Shown: one piece after another, positions 12,098 to 23,957 of the stretch
Layout: each line of letters starts with the position of its first letter
Numbering within the stretch: position 1 is the first letter of the stretch
Assembly (NCBI GenBank): GCA_009763385.1
Contig: CM019831.1
Span: 87,517,845 to 87,581,844, forward strand
Source of the DNA: Coix lacryma-jobi var. lacryma-jobi
Lineage: Eukaryota > Streptophyta > Magnoliopsida > Poales > Poaceae
Direction of reading: 5' to 3'
DNA: 64,000 nt
Made by a program: the position numbers and the translations under genes
The notes under the pieces: model-generated
Told to the model about the DNA's origin: nothing
Databases searched by the model: none
Seen by the model: only the letters and a program-made list of their open reading frames with translations

Positions 12098-12860
12098 CAT
12101 GTTGAGGGACTTAGTGTTCCATCAGTAGCAGTGTAGCTCTCATGCTTCTTGTCATTGTATCTTCCCCCAATCTTCTTGATCTTAACCCGTAAGGTTAGCG
12201 AATACGAATACCTGAAGGTGCATACAAATAAGATAACATATTCTTACTTTTATTGAAAAGGAAGATGGTGTTTTTAGCAAGGTGAGCTAGCATAACCTTT
12301 GGTGTTTATAGAACATGACGTTCTTAGAGTCCTTCCCCACACTTAAACTTTTGTGAAAAACTAAAGTGTGTCAGGTTGGGGCCTCCTTTTGAGTGTGTTC
12401 CAAAACATCAGAATTGTTGTGGTCGATGTAGCTCCATGTTGTCGTGCATCGTTTATCCCTTGTTCTTCTTAGTTTCAACCTGAAATGGTTATCGACCAAG
12501 AATACCCGCGGGTGCATTCTAGCCTAACAACATGATCTTGCGATTATTGGAGAACAATACAACTTTTTTTATATGATAATCTGGGGTATCTCCCGGTAGT
12601 GCTTTGATTATGGTCATAAGCATGATTTGGGAAACCTTTTGAAAATTCTTTTATGTTGATGAGGTGGTTTCCCCTCCAACACCAACCTTTTGAGGACCTA
12701 ATCTGCAAAACTCATGACAAGATACAAAATTTGCAAGATTTATGATAAACAAACCTATCTACAACGAGCCTTTTAAGGATTCTAGGGATAGAGAGCAAAA
12801 AGGGGTTTGAAGATGAGGTTAGAGTTGTAGATTAGCGTGACAATTTTTTTTCAAATGAGC

Positions 12861-12865
12861 ATGGA
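12861..12865. repeat. Target-site duplication of E2, left copy (ATGGA)
   Basis: ATGGA directly precedes the LTR start at 12866 and recurs at 40509-40513 directly after the 3' LTR end. The pair ties the two distant LTRs into one insertion. Confidence 0.85.
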
Positions 12866-15800
12866 TGTAACACCCTAGGTGTTCACCGTCAGTTGAGCAC
12901 AGACCTGGTATATCAAGTGACGATGACGAACTGAATTCAAGGGTAGTCAGTGATGACAAAAGTGTCGGGATCAATCTCAAAGGCAGAACCTAAGCTTGAA
13001 TTATTCGGGAAATAATTAATGGAGACAGTTAATAATGATTGCCAATTTATGAATATTCAGTATTTATGCTAAACATGGATTTTCATGGGACCCACCTCCA
13101 TTCCTGTCTATAGTAACTGGTGAAAAAGTTTCATGAAGTTTGGAATCAAAAAGTCACATCAAACGACAAGTCGCAGCTTTGCTATTACTGGCTGATTAAC
13201 GGAAGAAAATTATTCGGGTCCAACCAAGTATTGAAATTATGCCCAATCAACTATATATGAACTCACGACCAAAAGTTATGAAAGTTCTGTGTTGAACAGA
13301 TGGCCAGAAAATGTTCCGACCAACGAGAAACCCAAAATCGGATCCTATCGAGTGACTGCTTTGACCGGCGTTGAACGGTATTTTTAGATGTTCGCATGTC
13401 AATGCGCCTTAAATCAAAGTTGTAGCACAGATCAAGAGGAACAAATTTTGTTTTATGGCAGAGACCTGGATCGGTGCCGAAAATAGTGAAAATGAGCTCG
13501 CAAGATGAATATAACACAGTTTTCAAGTTCTAGAAATCAGTTTAGTCTGCACTGCGAAATTAGAATTTCGGTCACCATGAAGCTGCCGTTGACGATCGTT
13601 ACTGGGCAAACCATTGGGAATTTGACTCAGTGCCTGTAACAAAAATCAGAGTACTCGTTGGGACGGCGACAACAAAATTAGTTTCGTCGAAATCGGAGTC
13701 CGTTTGAGTAGTGTTCGCAATTTTGGAGCTTACCCGAAAGTTTTTAGAAACTTTGCCAAATTGGGAAAGAAATTTCTCCAGCTTTTGCCTTGGCCGACAG
13801 ACCGGCGTTCGACCCGAGGCCCCGCTCCTCCCCACGCGACAAAAAAAGTGGAGTGCCTCCTGCTCCCTCGGTCTCTCCCATTTTCCCGGTGCCTCCTCTT
13901 CTCCATTCGGTCTCTCTATTTCTCTCCTACATTAGAAGGAAACCAGCAGCACCCCTCCCTTCATCCATGGCCGAAGCTCGAGCCTCTGTAGCAGGGTGCA
14001 GGCAGCAGCTCCCTGCCCCTTCTCTTCTCCCTTGGCGTGCAGCTACAGAGGCCTCCTATTCTCTTCTTCTTTCCCCTTTCTGCTGCAACCAGCCGCAGCA
14101 CCATCGCCGGCCAGAGGCCGTGAGTCCGCGACTCCCTCTGGTGTCGCCGGCCAGAGGCCGCGAGTCCGCCACTCCCTCTGGTGCGGTACGCGCTGCCCGA
14201 GCGCGCAGGGCCAAGCCCTCTCTCCTGGCTGCAGCGGCGCCAAAGCAGCGGCCAGCAGACCTGGCGCTCCTCCTCTCCTACCCTTTTCTTCCCTGGCGAG
14301 CGTCAGCTAGAGGCCGCGGCCTTCCGAGACCCGCCATCCCAGAGTCGCGACTCCGTGGTCGCCGGTCAGCTGATGCTGCAGCAGGCGCCAAGGGCAGTCC
14401 CTAGCAGAAGCCGCCGCCCAACAGTGGCTCAAGGCAGCCTCAAACCCTAGCCGGCCATCTCCCCAAGTCCGACGACCTTCCTCCGGTTCCCGTCGTCTTC
14501 CCGTTGATCTCCCATGAATCCAGGGTGAAATGATATTCTAGTAAAGCTGAAACTCTTTATAAGTATTTTTGTGTAAATCTACATGACTCATAAGATTTCT
14601 AACAAGTCGTTTAATGATTTGTGCAGATCCAGGGGTCTCTGATGCATAATCTGTTTTTTTTTCGTTTTCTATTAATTAGCAAATCTAATGCAAAGTTGTA
14701 AAATGCATAATAATATGTATGTTTGTCCAAAAATTGCATATGTGAACTTTTTGGAATCCTTGTGAAAAGCTTTGTCCAGTGAATGTATAAAATGATGTGT
14801 CTTAGTGGATAGTTTCTGCTGTGATAATTTATTTGTGTTAAATAGTATTAAATAGGGAAAAATGATAGCTGCTGTTGTATTGCTTAGTTTATTGTGAAAT
14901 TTTTGTGGTAGGCTTTTCATGTTCTATATGTGCTATGATAAAATTTTCAGGATTTTTGGTGCATGTATGAATTAGTTATGAAGTTATCTTACTTTCAGCT
15001 CATTAAATGAATTAAAATGATTTGTGATAAATGTTTGCATGTAAAAATAGAAATGACGGTTCCACTGCCTTTGTATGATGTTGTTGTAGCTTAGATAATT
15101 TTAGTATGGCCATGTGTGTGCAGAAAATATGATTTATAGAATTTTGTTGCTCTCACATGCATATTAGTGAATAAAACTTGCCCTATTTTTATTAAATAAA
15201 TTATAATACTTGAGCATGTAATATTTTTACAGTAGTCATGATTTCGCATGGTATATCACCAACAAAAATATGAGCCCCAGATTATATGTGTGCTTTTCAT
15301 AAGCTTTCTAAATTGTCTTGAATCACTATTTTTGGTGATCTTGAGTTACATGTGTTTGAAGTTAAGATTCAGAATTTGTCCAAGTCTGGACATATTTGCT
15401 TGTTTGGGTTGTTTGACCCTCATAACTACTTAATCACCTTGTAATAATAATAAATAAGTTGTAGACAACTTAATAGGGTTTCCAATAAGTCTAATATGAA
15501 GTCTTTTGGTGCTCTAGATCTCTAGGTATGGTTGTTTAAATTTGTTATTGATATTGTGCATCAAGTTTTGTCCATGTGTGGGCTGAGCTGCAATAATCAT
15601 GTTATTTGAATTTGTTAACTAATGATTCACCTTGAGCTAATCATAATAAAGGTTTATATAATTTTGTAAGCTTTCTAGAATGTCTAATTGTATGATTATG
15701 TGATGAATATTTCTTGGGTTATGCCTTTCTGAAGTTCTGTCAGCTTTTCTGTCCAAGAATTGGACAGAGCCGCTTTGCCCTCTATTTTCGACCAGGTTAA

Positions 15801-17174
15801 CCTCTGATTTAGCCTTTGTGTCGAATAGCAAAGTTGTAGGAAATCTTGTTAGATTTCCACAAAGTCTTAGTAAACCTTGTTTGGATGTCTGTAGCTCGAG
15901 TTATGTTTAAATTAGTGGACTACTGTCCTGCTATCAAGAATTTGAAGTGTGACTTGTGTTCGCAAATAGATTGCTTGTTAGGTCTAACTTTCATGAGTTA
16001 ATTAGTAAGCTAAATAACCCTTTAAATATTATTAACCTACTAGTTGTTTGATAATAGACTTAATTAGGTTATGATTGTTAGTGTCTTGCACTAGCTTAAG
16101 TAAATTAACTTAGGTACTATGTCGATAGACCTTATCATAGTTGTCTTATATGTCTTATGTTGCATCGTGAGTGTTTGTCTTACATTCATACGCTCGCATT
16201 GTGCATCTCATTTAGGTACGATAAATGCATCATGAAGGACGTGATGCTGAAGCTAAACCCAAAGATGGTGTTGGGTGGCCATCCCGAAGAACGTGTTTGG
16301 CGAACCCTACAAGTTTCTAGAGCGGTGATATTCCCGAAATTGGTGCCGACTAACACTAGCTTAAGTGTTGTTCCCAGGCAAGCCCCGGAGAATTTCACTC
16401 CCTACGATTTGCAATTGTTTAAAAAATTAACAAGCTATGTTTGTTGCATTAGGTTATAGGAGTTGATTGCTACCGTTGCTGCATTACTTACTTATCCTTG
16501 TCCACCAGCAATTATTATCTTGATATCCCTATTAGGTCTAGGCTCGAACATGCTTAGCCCTGCTTAGATTGGTAAAGTCGGATGATTTCCTGTCTCCCGC
16601 ATATAGGTGGATACTGATCATGACTAGCCTGGTGCTATCATGGAGATAACCAGGTGATAATTAATTTGAGACCGGGCGGGATGTAGGAGCAGCAGGACAT
16701 GAGTTCTGTGTGCTAGTAGTCTCCCGTCTGTGTTGCTTAGGACCCGACGAAGGCACACCTCAGTCATTTTGAATGCGTCAATCACTTAGCGGAGTAAGTC
16801 AGAGTACCTCCAGTCAAGCCGAGTAAGGCTATTCGAGCCGGTGATGGAGATGTTGACGCCTAACACCCAGTGCCTCAGATATACCGTGGGCAACTATACT
16901 GAGCAACCTGGCATGGTCTGTGGGCAGGCGGGGCCTGATCGACCCGACATGACCGTGGGCAGTCATAACTTGAGCGACCTGGCACTGAGATAACCCCCGG
17001 TGTAGACGGGCCCATGGCCGTCCCGCAAATTGTGTTCTCGAATTTCCCGAGTGGCAGCTTACGACTGCCGTAGCTGGACGTGTCGCGCGAGTGTGCGAAA
17101 TTTTGTCCCCAGCTGGGTAGGAATCAATTATAATCGTCATCGCTCCTGGACAGTGAGTAACTTGACTGGGCATG
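12866..17174 (+). repeat. E2 5' LTR, first part
   Basis: Starts TGTAACACCC and is collinear with 1722-6180 and 35206-39820. Against the 3' LTR it lacks about 445 bp (present at about 37494-37938), and it keeps about 130 bp that the 3' LTR lost near 37258. It includes a GC-rich block at about 13700-14510 and CTGTCC palindromes (15749-15767). Frames such as 13790-14404 are not conserved between copies. It is cut at 17174 by the Tekay element. Confidence 0.85.
17170..17174. repeat. Target-site duplication of the Tekay element, left copy (GCATG)
   Basis: GCATG precedes the LTR end at 17175 and recurs at 29356-29360. Uninterrupted LTR copies read GGGCATGTGTTA at this site (6196 and 39818), which confirms the empty site. 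Confidence 0.95.
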
Positions 17175-20131
17175 TGTCACACCCAATTTTAAGAACAAAA
17201 TTGAATGTAATAACTCATGTGTGCCCAGAAATCAATCACACACATAAGCCACAAATTAAGAAGTACCATCACATATGTTTATTACATAACGAATATTATT
17301 CAAAGTCTTTACATAGCAGCGGATAAATAAAGTATCTCTCGCGGTAGCTCCATCACAGGGAAGATGACTGGTTGACAGCAAGTCTAGAACTCTTCAGGGA
17401 AGTCGTCATTACCATAGCAATCTGTTACCCATCCGGGATTTTTATCCAAGTAGAAAGAAAATAAACAAGCATAAGTACATCTCGTACTTAACAAGTGTAA
17501 CATGGGGTTCATGAGGCTCAATTAAGGCTGACACTGGTTAAACTGCAGTAGCTTTTAGTTGGCACAATTTTAGCATTAGATAGCATCAATAATATCCATC
17601 CCAATTAAACATGTGATCAATGTGAACATGAACCCATTGAACAAGATAACAATTTCACATTAAAACATTATTAAAGCAACAACTAAACCATAAGAATTCC
17701 AGGTCGCTCATAACCGTGAGCACGGCTGATATATCAGTTTTACACTCTGCAGAGGTTGTACACTTTACCCGATGAGTCGTGATATCCAGATGCCCGGGTT
17801 AATTACTCCCATAACACTTCCGAGGTGAGCGGGCAGGACACACGCAAAGCCTTTCAAAGGTTCGTCTAACAAGTTAGGGCCGTTAGTTCTTAAGGCAAGG
17901 GGATGTAGAGCCCTCCTTCCAGGTGGCACAATAACACGCAGCCTCTACTCACGTGGACAGAAGCCGCACTATATCCGTCTCGGCAAGATCCAACGCGCCT
18001 ATACAGGTGTCCACTAACAAGCTAGAAAAGGTCCTTATACTGAGCTAAGGTCAGAGCCATATAACTCCCATGGTTGCACTGTTGTCCTGGGTGATCCCTT
18101 ATAGCAGTTCCTAAACCATGTTGCTATAAAAGCCAATTTTACCAAGTTGCATATATCATTAAATTCAGATTCACATGATCAAAGTTTAATTTGAGCACTA
18201 GCATAGTTCTACCCAATGCATACTGAGGATAACAAGGCACAAGATCAACACCTAGGATAAATCTAAATAGGCATCAAGGTAGACACATGCATATGGTGAT
18301 TATAGTGACTTATGGTTATTAGGACATCAAGGAGGATCCCATGCTATACTTGCCTGATTCAGCGAACTCTGGTTGCTCTTGGTTGTCATAGAAGGGTTCC
18401 TGATCACCAGCGTATGTCTCACCGTCTATACTCGATTACCACATCAACACACAATCATCGGGACAACAATCATGCAAAGCAAACAAGCTATAATTAGAAC
18501 ATTGCACCAACAACAAGAAATAATATAAAAAGTTTGAAAACAGAAACTACGGTCTACCACGATCACATAAACGCGACGATCACGAAAAACGGAATTATAA
18601 CGCGAAAGTTATGAGCTAAACCAGTTACAAAACCTTAGTTAGTAGATTAAACCTAACTCAAATTTTAAGTACTAAAAATAGTATACATTTTCATATAGAT
18701 AGATAGATCTTTTCAAAACAAATCTAACGCAACTTGAACGGACTAGATCGGACTAAAAACATAGAAGGTATAAGCATTTGAAACTGGGGGCAAAACTGTA
18801 AATAAATTGAAATTGAATTTTGAATTTAACTGATTTAAATCGAATATCAGATTAGATTGGACTGCGCCTCAATTTGGAAGAAACGCAGGGACATCAAGGC
18901 AAGTTTTCACAGACTCAGAGCACAGTGCTCAAAAGGACGGCGGGTTGAGGTCCAAGAAATTGTAATGGCCTTTTTGCAAAACGACCGGCGAAGAGGTATC
19001 GAGCGTTTCTGACCATCCGCTCTGAGATGGACGCTCCAGATTAGATCTGGGAGGACACCGGCGGCGCTGTTATGCCGGCACAGAGGAGGGAAGTAGCTCG
19101 CGGCGGCGCCATGGCCGGTAGGCGGCGGCGCTTGCTCGGGTTAGGGCTACGGTGCAGTAGAGACCTCGAGGCTTGGTCCGATCGAACGAGAAGCTCAAGG
19201 CGAACTCACCGGAGGTGTTGATGGCGTCGATGTTGGCTCAGGGACGGCGAATCGCTTGATTTGGCGGCGACGGGGTCCCTGTGAACAACGGCGAGGTCGG
19301 GTAAGCGGTTTAGATGACGAAAACAGAAAAGGAGAGGTCGAGTGTGATCACGAGGTCGACCCAAAGCTTTGGCGGAGCTTCGAAGCGGCTGAAAATCCTC
19401 AGAGCGTCAGGTGGACGGCGGCGGGGATCTTGCGGGTGGCGGAGCGATCGGTGCTGGCTGTTTAGAGCACGAGAACGAGAGATATTTGCGGGAGGAGAGG
19501 CGGCGGTTTCCTGGGGATCTATTTAAGGGGTCGGCTCGGCCGATTAGGCAAGCGAAGACGCGTGAGGAGGATGGATTCGAACTCAACTTCGAGTTCGAGC
19601 CGGATACGGGAGGGAGGGGATCGAGCTGACATGCGGGCCAACGGCGTCAGCGAGAGAGAGAGTGAGAGAGACGCGCGCGGGCGGGCGGCGAGCGGAGCTG
19701 GGCCATCGGCGCGGGGCTGCGGCGCTGTGCGCAAGTTGGGCCAGGCGGCGGCCCACGCGGGCGAAGGAGAGAGAGAAAGGGGGGGGGGGGAAAGCGGGTC
19801 GGCGAGAGGAGAGGAGCGGGCCGGCCAGGCTGGTTCGGGCCGAAAGGCAGGGAAGAAAGGGAGGGAGAAAGAAAATGCTTTTCCTTTTTTTAGAATTGAG
19901 TTTTCAAAAGCAAATTTGAAATCCATTTGAATTCAAACATGTTTTGAGTAAAACCATTCATCACAAAAATATAATATGCACCAGCATGTATGCATCATCA
20001 TGGTCTTTGGCCTAAGATTTATTTTTAGCTTTTGCAAATAATTTATTAACTAGGTTTTATGCAACACATAAAAATGCATAATTAAATCATATTGCCTATT
20101 TTTAAATTGATGCAAATTTTGGGATGTTACA
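17175..20131 (-). repeat. Tekay 3' LTR (minus strand), 2957 bp
   Basis: On the plus strand it runs TGTCACACCC...GGGATGTTACA; in element orientation it starts TGTAACATCCC. It is collinear with 26401-29355. It contains a GA-rich/GC-rich stretch (about 19640-19860) and a poly-G run at 19779-19791. Frames inside it (19256-19930) differ between the two LTRs because of the poly-G indel and are not called. Confidence 0.95.
19515..19530 (-). promoter_or_regulatory. TATA-like box in Tekay 3' LTR
   Basis: The minus strand reads CCCCTTAAATAGATCC, about 600 bp from the TG start of the LTR. It is present in both LTRs; this copy is in the 3' LTR and could drive read-out into E2 sequence. Confidence 0.4.
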
Positions 20132-20150
20132 ATTCTACCCCCCTTAAAGA
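20132..20150 (-). other. Polypurine tract of the Tekay element
   Basis: The minus strand reads TCTTTAAGGGGGGTAGAAT next to the LTR. It is preceded by ATCTCGAGGTCGAGAT, the same arrangement as in E1/E2. Confidence 0.85.
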
Positions 20151-20177
20151 ATCTCGACCTCGAGATTCCAGCGATGC

Positions 20178-23100
20178 TTACTCAAACAACTGTGGGTATA
20201 ACTTTCTCAGATCCTCTTCTCTTTCCCAGGTTGCCTCTGCTTCTGAGTACCGATTCCACTGAACCTTGCACATCTTTATTATTCTGCTCCTGGTAACTCT
20301 TTCAGCTGTTTCCAAAATCTTTGTCGGATACTCATCATAAGTCAAATCTTCCTTAACTGTGAGCTCTTCCAACGGTATTTGCTCTTCGGGCACTCGTAGG
20401 CACTTCTTCAACTGAGAAACATGAAACACATCATGCACTCCTGACAAGCTTTCAGGTAATTCTAAATGATACGCCACTTCACCACGTCTTTCAAGAATCT
20501 TGAATGGTCCAATATACCTGGGTGCTAGCTTTCCTTTCTTATTGAACCTTTTCACATCTCTCATCGGTGACACCTTTAGGTAGACATAATCACCTACTGC
20601 AAAAGATAGATCTCGACGACGGTTGTTTGCATAACTCTTCTGTCGGGACTGAGCGGCTCTCAGGTTATCTCTGATTATTCTGACATGTTCCTCGGCATTC
20701 CTCAACACATCAGGTCCAAACACTTGACTTTCACCTGTCTGATCCCAAAACAACGGTGTTCTACACGATCTCCCATACAAAGCTTCAAACGGTGCCATCT
20801 TAAGACTCTCCTGATAGCTGTTGTTGTACGAGAACTCTGCATAACACAAATTCTTGTCCCAACTGGTGCCATACTGCAATGCACAAGCTCTCAACATGTC
20901 CTCTAGAATCTGATTCGTTCTTTCTGTCTGTCCATCAGTCTGCGGATGATAAGCAGTACTGAAATTCAATCTTGTACCCAAAGCTTCATGTATACCCTTC
21001 CAGAAATGTGACGTAAACTGCGATCCTCTATCAGACACGATCTTTCTTGGAACTCCATGTAGACAGACTACTTTTTCCATGTATAAATCTGCTAACTTTG
21101 CCCCATCGTAAGTAGTCTTGACGGGTATAAAGTGAGCAACTTTGGTCAATCGATCAACTATTACCCATATGGAGTCATATCCTCTCTGAGTACGAGGCAA
21201 ACCAACTATAAAGTCCATACCGACTTCTTCCCACTTCCATTCAGGTATCTTCATCGGTTGTAACAAACCAGCGGGTCTCTGATGTTCTGCCTTCACCCTC
21301 TTACATGTATCACACAGAGCGACGTACTCGGCTACATCTCGCTTCAGTCCATCCCACCAATACTTTTTCTTCAGATCAAGGTACATCTTAGTGCTTCCAG
21401 GATGAATGGAGTAAGCTGACTCATGCACTTCTCGCAGTATAGTCTCACGTATCTCCTTGATTTCAGGCACACATAACCTCTTCCCATGCCATAACGTACC
21501 ATCATCATCTAATCGAAAACCTGGTGCTTTGCCAAGAACAATATTATCGGCTAACTGCTTCAACTTCTCATCTGCCATTTGACCCTTACGTATCTCTTGC
21601 ATCAATACCGGTTCAAGTACCAATTCCATTCTATTGATCACAATCCCCAGATTCAGATGTGCAAACTCAGCACACAGTTCTTCTGACATAGGAGCAATTC
21701 GGATTCCATTGGCATGGCTCTTTCTACTTAAGGCATCTGCTACTACATTAGCCTTACCGGGATGGTAGTGTATTTCCAAATCATAATCCTTAATCAATTC
21801 CAACCATCTGCGCTGTCTCAAGTTCAGATCAGACTGAGTGAATATGTACTTCAAGCTCTTATGGTCGGTGTAGATGTCTGTCTTGTGACCCACTAGATAG
21901 TGTCTCCAAATCTTCAATGCATGGACAACAGCTGCCAACTCTAGATCATGTGTGGGGTAATTCAGCTCATGCTTTCTCAACTGCCTCGATGCATATGCTA
22001 CAACTCTGCCTTCTTGCATAAGAACACAACCCAAACCTTGACGAGATGCATCACAATAAATCGAGAAGTCCTTACTTAGATCTGGTAGTATTAACACTGG
22101 AGCTGTGGTCAGACGTTTCTTCAACTCCTCAAAGTTAGCCTGACATTTATCGGTCCAGACAAACTTAGCATTCTTCTCTAGCAGAGCTATCATTGGCTTA
22201 GTAAGCTTGGAGAATCCTTCAATGAACCTTCTGTAGTAACCAGCCAATCCAAGGAAACTACGAATCTCGGTCACATCTGTTGGTGGCTTCCAATTCAACA
22301 CATCTTCAACCTTGCCTGGATCTACTGAAATGCCTCCATTAGAGATAACATGTCCAAGGAAAGAAACTTCCTTCAACCAAAACTCACACTTGCTACGCTT
22401 GGCATACAACTTGTGCTCTCTGAGTTTTTGTAGTACTAACCTCAGATGTTCAGCATGATCTTCCTTGTTCTTAGAGTATACTAGAATATCATCAATAAAC
22501 ACAACAACGAACTTGTCGAGATATTCCATGAACACCTTGTTCATCAAATACATAAAGTAGGCAGGTGCATTGGTCAATCCAAAGGACATGACTGTATACT
22601 CATACAACCCATACCTGGTAGTGAAAGCTGTCTTTGGAATATCAGATGCTCGAATCTTCAACTGATGGTAACCAGAACGCAGATCAATCTTAGAGAACAC
22701 ACATGCACCCTTAAGCTGGTCGAACAGATCATCAATCCTCGGCAACGGGTACTTGTTCTTGATGGTAACTTCATTAAGCGATCTATAGTCAACACACATC
22801 CGTTGACCACCATCCTTCTTGTCAACAAAGATAACAGGAGCTCCCCAAGGTGATGAACTAGGATGAATAAACCCTTTTTCTTGTAACTCTTTAATTTGTT
22901 TCTTAAGTTCTTCTAATTCAGGTACTCCCATCCTATATGGTCTTTTAGCTATGGGTGCAGTTCCAGGTAAAAGTTCAATAATAAATTCAATGTCGCGATT
23001 AGGTGGCATACCTGGCAAGTCCTCGGGGAACACATCCGGAAATTCATCCACCACTAGATCTTCCTGGAAAGCCTCTTCATTCATCTGGTTCACGGTTGCA

Positions 23101-23684
23101 GTCGGTGTAGGTTGTAGCACTACCCTCACACTGATTCTGTCTCCCTTAGCTATAGTAACTGTCACAACTTTATCTTGACACTGTATATCTGTCTTACACC
23201 TCTTCATCCAGTCCATACCCAGTATCAAATCAATGCCAGCTGTTCTCAGCACAATTGGGGATACTGAGAAATCTACCCCCCCTAGGGACACATCTATAGG
23301 CATACACTGAAGCGTAGCTTGCAATCCTCCACCCGGTGAGGAAACCATTATGGGGGTTTTCATGAGGCTAACAGGTAGGTTATGCATTCTAACAAATGTA
23401 TGTGATATGAAAGTATGCGATGCACCAGAATCGAAAAGAACTATAGCGGGGATGGAGCTGATATTGAACGTACCAAGCATAATTTCTGGCGCCTCCTGCA
23501 CGGTCTCTGCGGACACGTGGTTCACCTTGCCTGAGTTAGGTGATGGATTCGGTCGTCCCCTTTGATTATTGTTCTGGTTTTGCGGAGTCTGCTGGTTCTG
23601 CTTCTTAGGGCAGTTGTAGGAGAGGTGACCAGCATCACCACAGACAAAACACTTGTTGGGAGTGTTAGGTGCACTATTCTTCAT
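20178..23684 (-). CDS. pol: Tekay pol: CCHC, protease, RT, RNase H, integrase, chromodomain
   Basis: An uninterrupted 1168-residue frame carries the replication enzymes of a chromovirus. Residue positions: CCHC zinc knuckle about 12-25 (CFVCGDAGHLSYNC), retropepsin with DSG at 85-87, reverse transcriptase about 235-480 with the FIDD catalytic motif at 396-399, RNase H about 540-655 (D545, E582, D607, D650), and integrase with HHCC (H753/H761/C791/C794) and D824, D885, E921 in D-D(35)-E spacing. The C-terminal chromodomain is at about 1113-1165 and is thought to steer integration to marked chromatin. The frame continues upstream in phase into gag; the Met at 23684 is only the first after an in-frame TAG at 23736-23738, so the natural product would be a gag-pol polyprotein starting at 24638. 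No catalytic residue appears lost. Confidence 0.93.
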   Translation of the reverse strand: MKNSAPNTPNKCFVCGDAGHLSYNCPKKQNQQTPQNQNNNQRGRPNPSPNSGKVNHVSAETVQEAPEIMLGTFNISSIPAIVLFDSGASHTFISHTFVRMHNLPVSLMKTPIMVSSPGGGLQATLQCMPIDVSLGGVDFSVSPIVLRTAGIDLILGMDWMKRCKTDIQCQDKVVTVTIAKGDRISVRVVLQPTPTATVNQMNEEAFQEDLVVDEFPDVFPEDLPGMPPNRDIEFIIELLPGTAPIAKRPYRMGVPELEELKKQIKELQEKGFIHPSSSPWGAPVIFVDKKDGGQRMCVDYRSLNEVTIKNKYPLPRIDDLFDQLKGACVFSKIDLRSGYHQLKIRASDIPKTAFTTRYGLYEYTVMSFGLTNAPAYFMYLMNKVFMEYLDKFVVVFIDDILVYSKNKEDHAEHLRLVLQKLREHKLYAKRSKCEFWLKEVSFLGHVISNGGISVDPGKVEDVLNWKPPTDVTEIRSFLGLAGYYRRFIEGFSKLTKPMIALLEKNAKFVWTDKCQANFEELKKRLTTAPVLILPDLSKDFSIYCDASRQGLGCVLMQEGRVVAYASRQLRKHELNYPTHDLELAAVVHALKIWRHYLVGHKTDIYTDHKSLKYIFTQSDLNLRQRRWLELIKDYDLEIHYHPGKANVVADALSRKSHANGIRIAPMSEELCAEFAHLNLGIVINRMELVLEPVLMQEIRKGQMADEKLKQLADNIVLGKAPGFRLDDDGTLWHGKRLCVPEIKEIRETILREVHESAYSIHPGSTKMYLDLKKKYWWDGLKRDVAEYVALCDTCKRVKAEHQRPAGLLQPMKIPEWKWEEVGMDFIVGLPRTQRGYDSIWVIVDRLTKVAHFIPVKTTYDGAKLADLYMEKVVCLHGVPRKIVSDRGSQFTSHFWKGIHEALGTRLNFSTAYHPQTDGQTERTNQILEDMLRACALQYGTSWDKNLCYAEFSYNNSYQESLKMAPFEALYGRSCRTPLFWDQTGESQVFGPDVLRNAEEHVRIIRDNLRAAQSRQKSYANNRRRDLSFAVGDYVYLKVSPMRDVKRFNKKGKLAPRYIGPFKILERRGEVAYHLELPESLSGVHDVFHVSQLKKCLRVPEEQIPLEELTVKEDLTYDEYPTKILETAERVTRSRIIKMCKVQWNRYSEAEATWEREEDLRKLYPQLFE

Positions 23685-23957
23685 GGGGGTGCTGACAGGG
23701 GTACCTTGGCGTTGAGCTTGATTGTTAGGCTGTTGCTAGGGGCGTTGATTATTACCCTGCTGCTGGTATGAAGGACGTTGCTGGGCTTGGTTGCGGTTCC
23801 ACTGGGTAGTCGGTCCCTGGTACCTCTGCTAATTGCCTGGTGCGAAGTTGGAACGAGGGCGGTTGTTACTACCAGAGGACTGACCTTGGAGCTTCCTTTT
23901 TCTAGCCTCCATCTCCTTGCGCTTGTTGTCAACCACTATAGCACGGTTGACTAGAGT
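23685..23957 (-). pseudogene. Gag-to-zinc-knuckle linker with in-frame TAG stops
   Basis: This 91-codon segment keeps the gag-pol frame (24638 and 23684 are in phase). It encodes a basic, Gln/Asn-rich linker typical of chromovirus nucleocapsid regions, but has in-frame TAG at 23829-23831 and 23736-23738, and another TAG at its upstream edge (23958-23960). All three sit where the surrounding Gln-rich sequence suggests CAG, so each fits one C-to-T change in a CAG (CHG) context. Readthrough of three stops is unlikely, so the polyprotein is taken as broken. Confidence 0.8.

Larger units (their letters stand above)
9221..12865 (-). mobile_element. Athila-like remnant, 3' non-coding region
   Basis: From 9221 to about 10300 this is clearly related to 53138-54170 of the complete Athila-like element. 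Shared blocks include the polypurine tract, GCTTATGTGGAGCT, the CACCAAGGCATAGCA block and the GATCTTGATCTTGGG block. Beyond that it is non-coding and AT-rich, with a T-rich stretch (about 11750-11930), an AT microsatellite and several hairpins built on CCCCCACACTT. The T-rich frame 11674-12105 is low-complexity and is not called. The right edge is the target-site duplication of E2. No pol sequence is present. Confidence 0.6.

Noticed and set aside
11674..12105. 143-codon hydrophobic frame
   Set aside because: It is a translation of a T-rich low-complexity tract and would not be a real membrane protein.
19256..19930. Several overlapping frames in the Tekay LTRs (also 28432-29154)
   Set aside because: They lie in the LTR on both strands, are Arg/Gly/Ser low-complexity, and are broken differently in the two LTRs by the poly-G indel.
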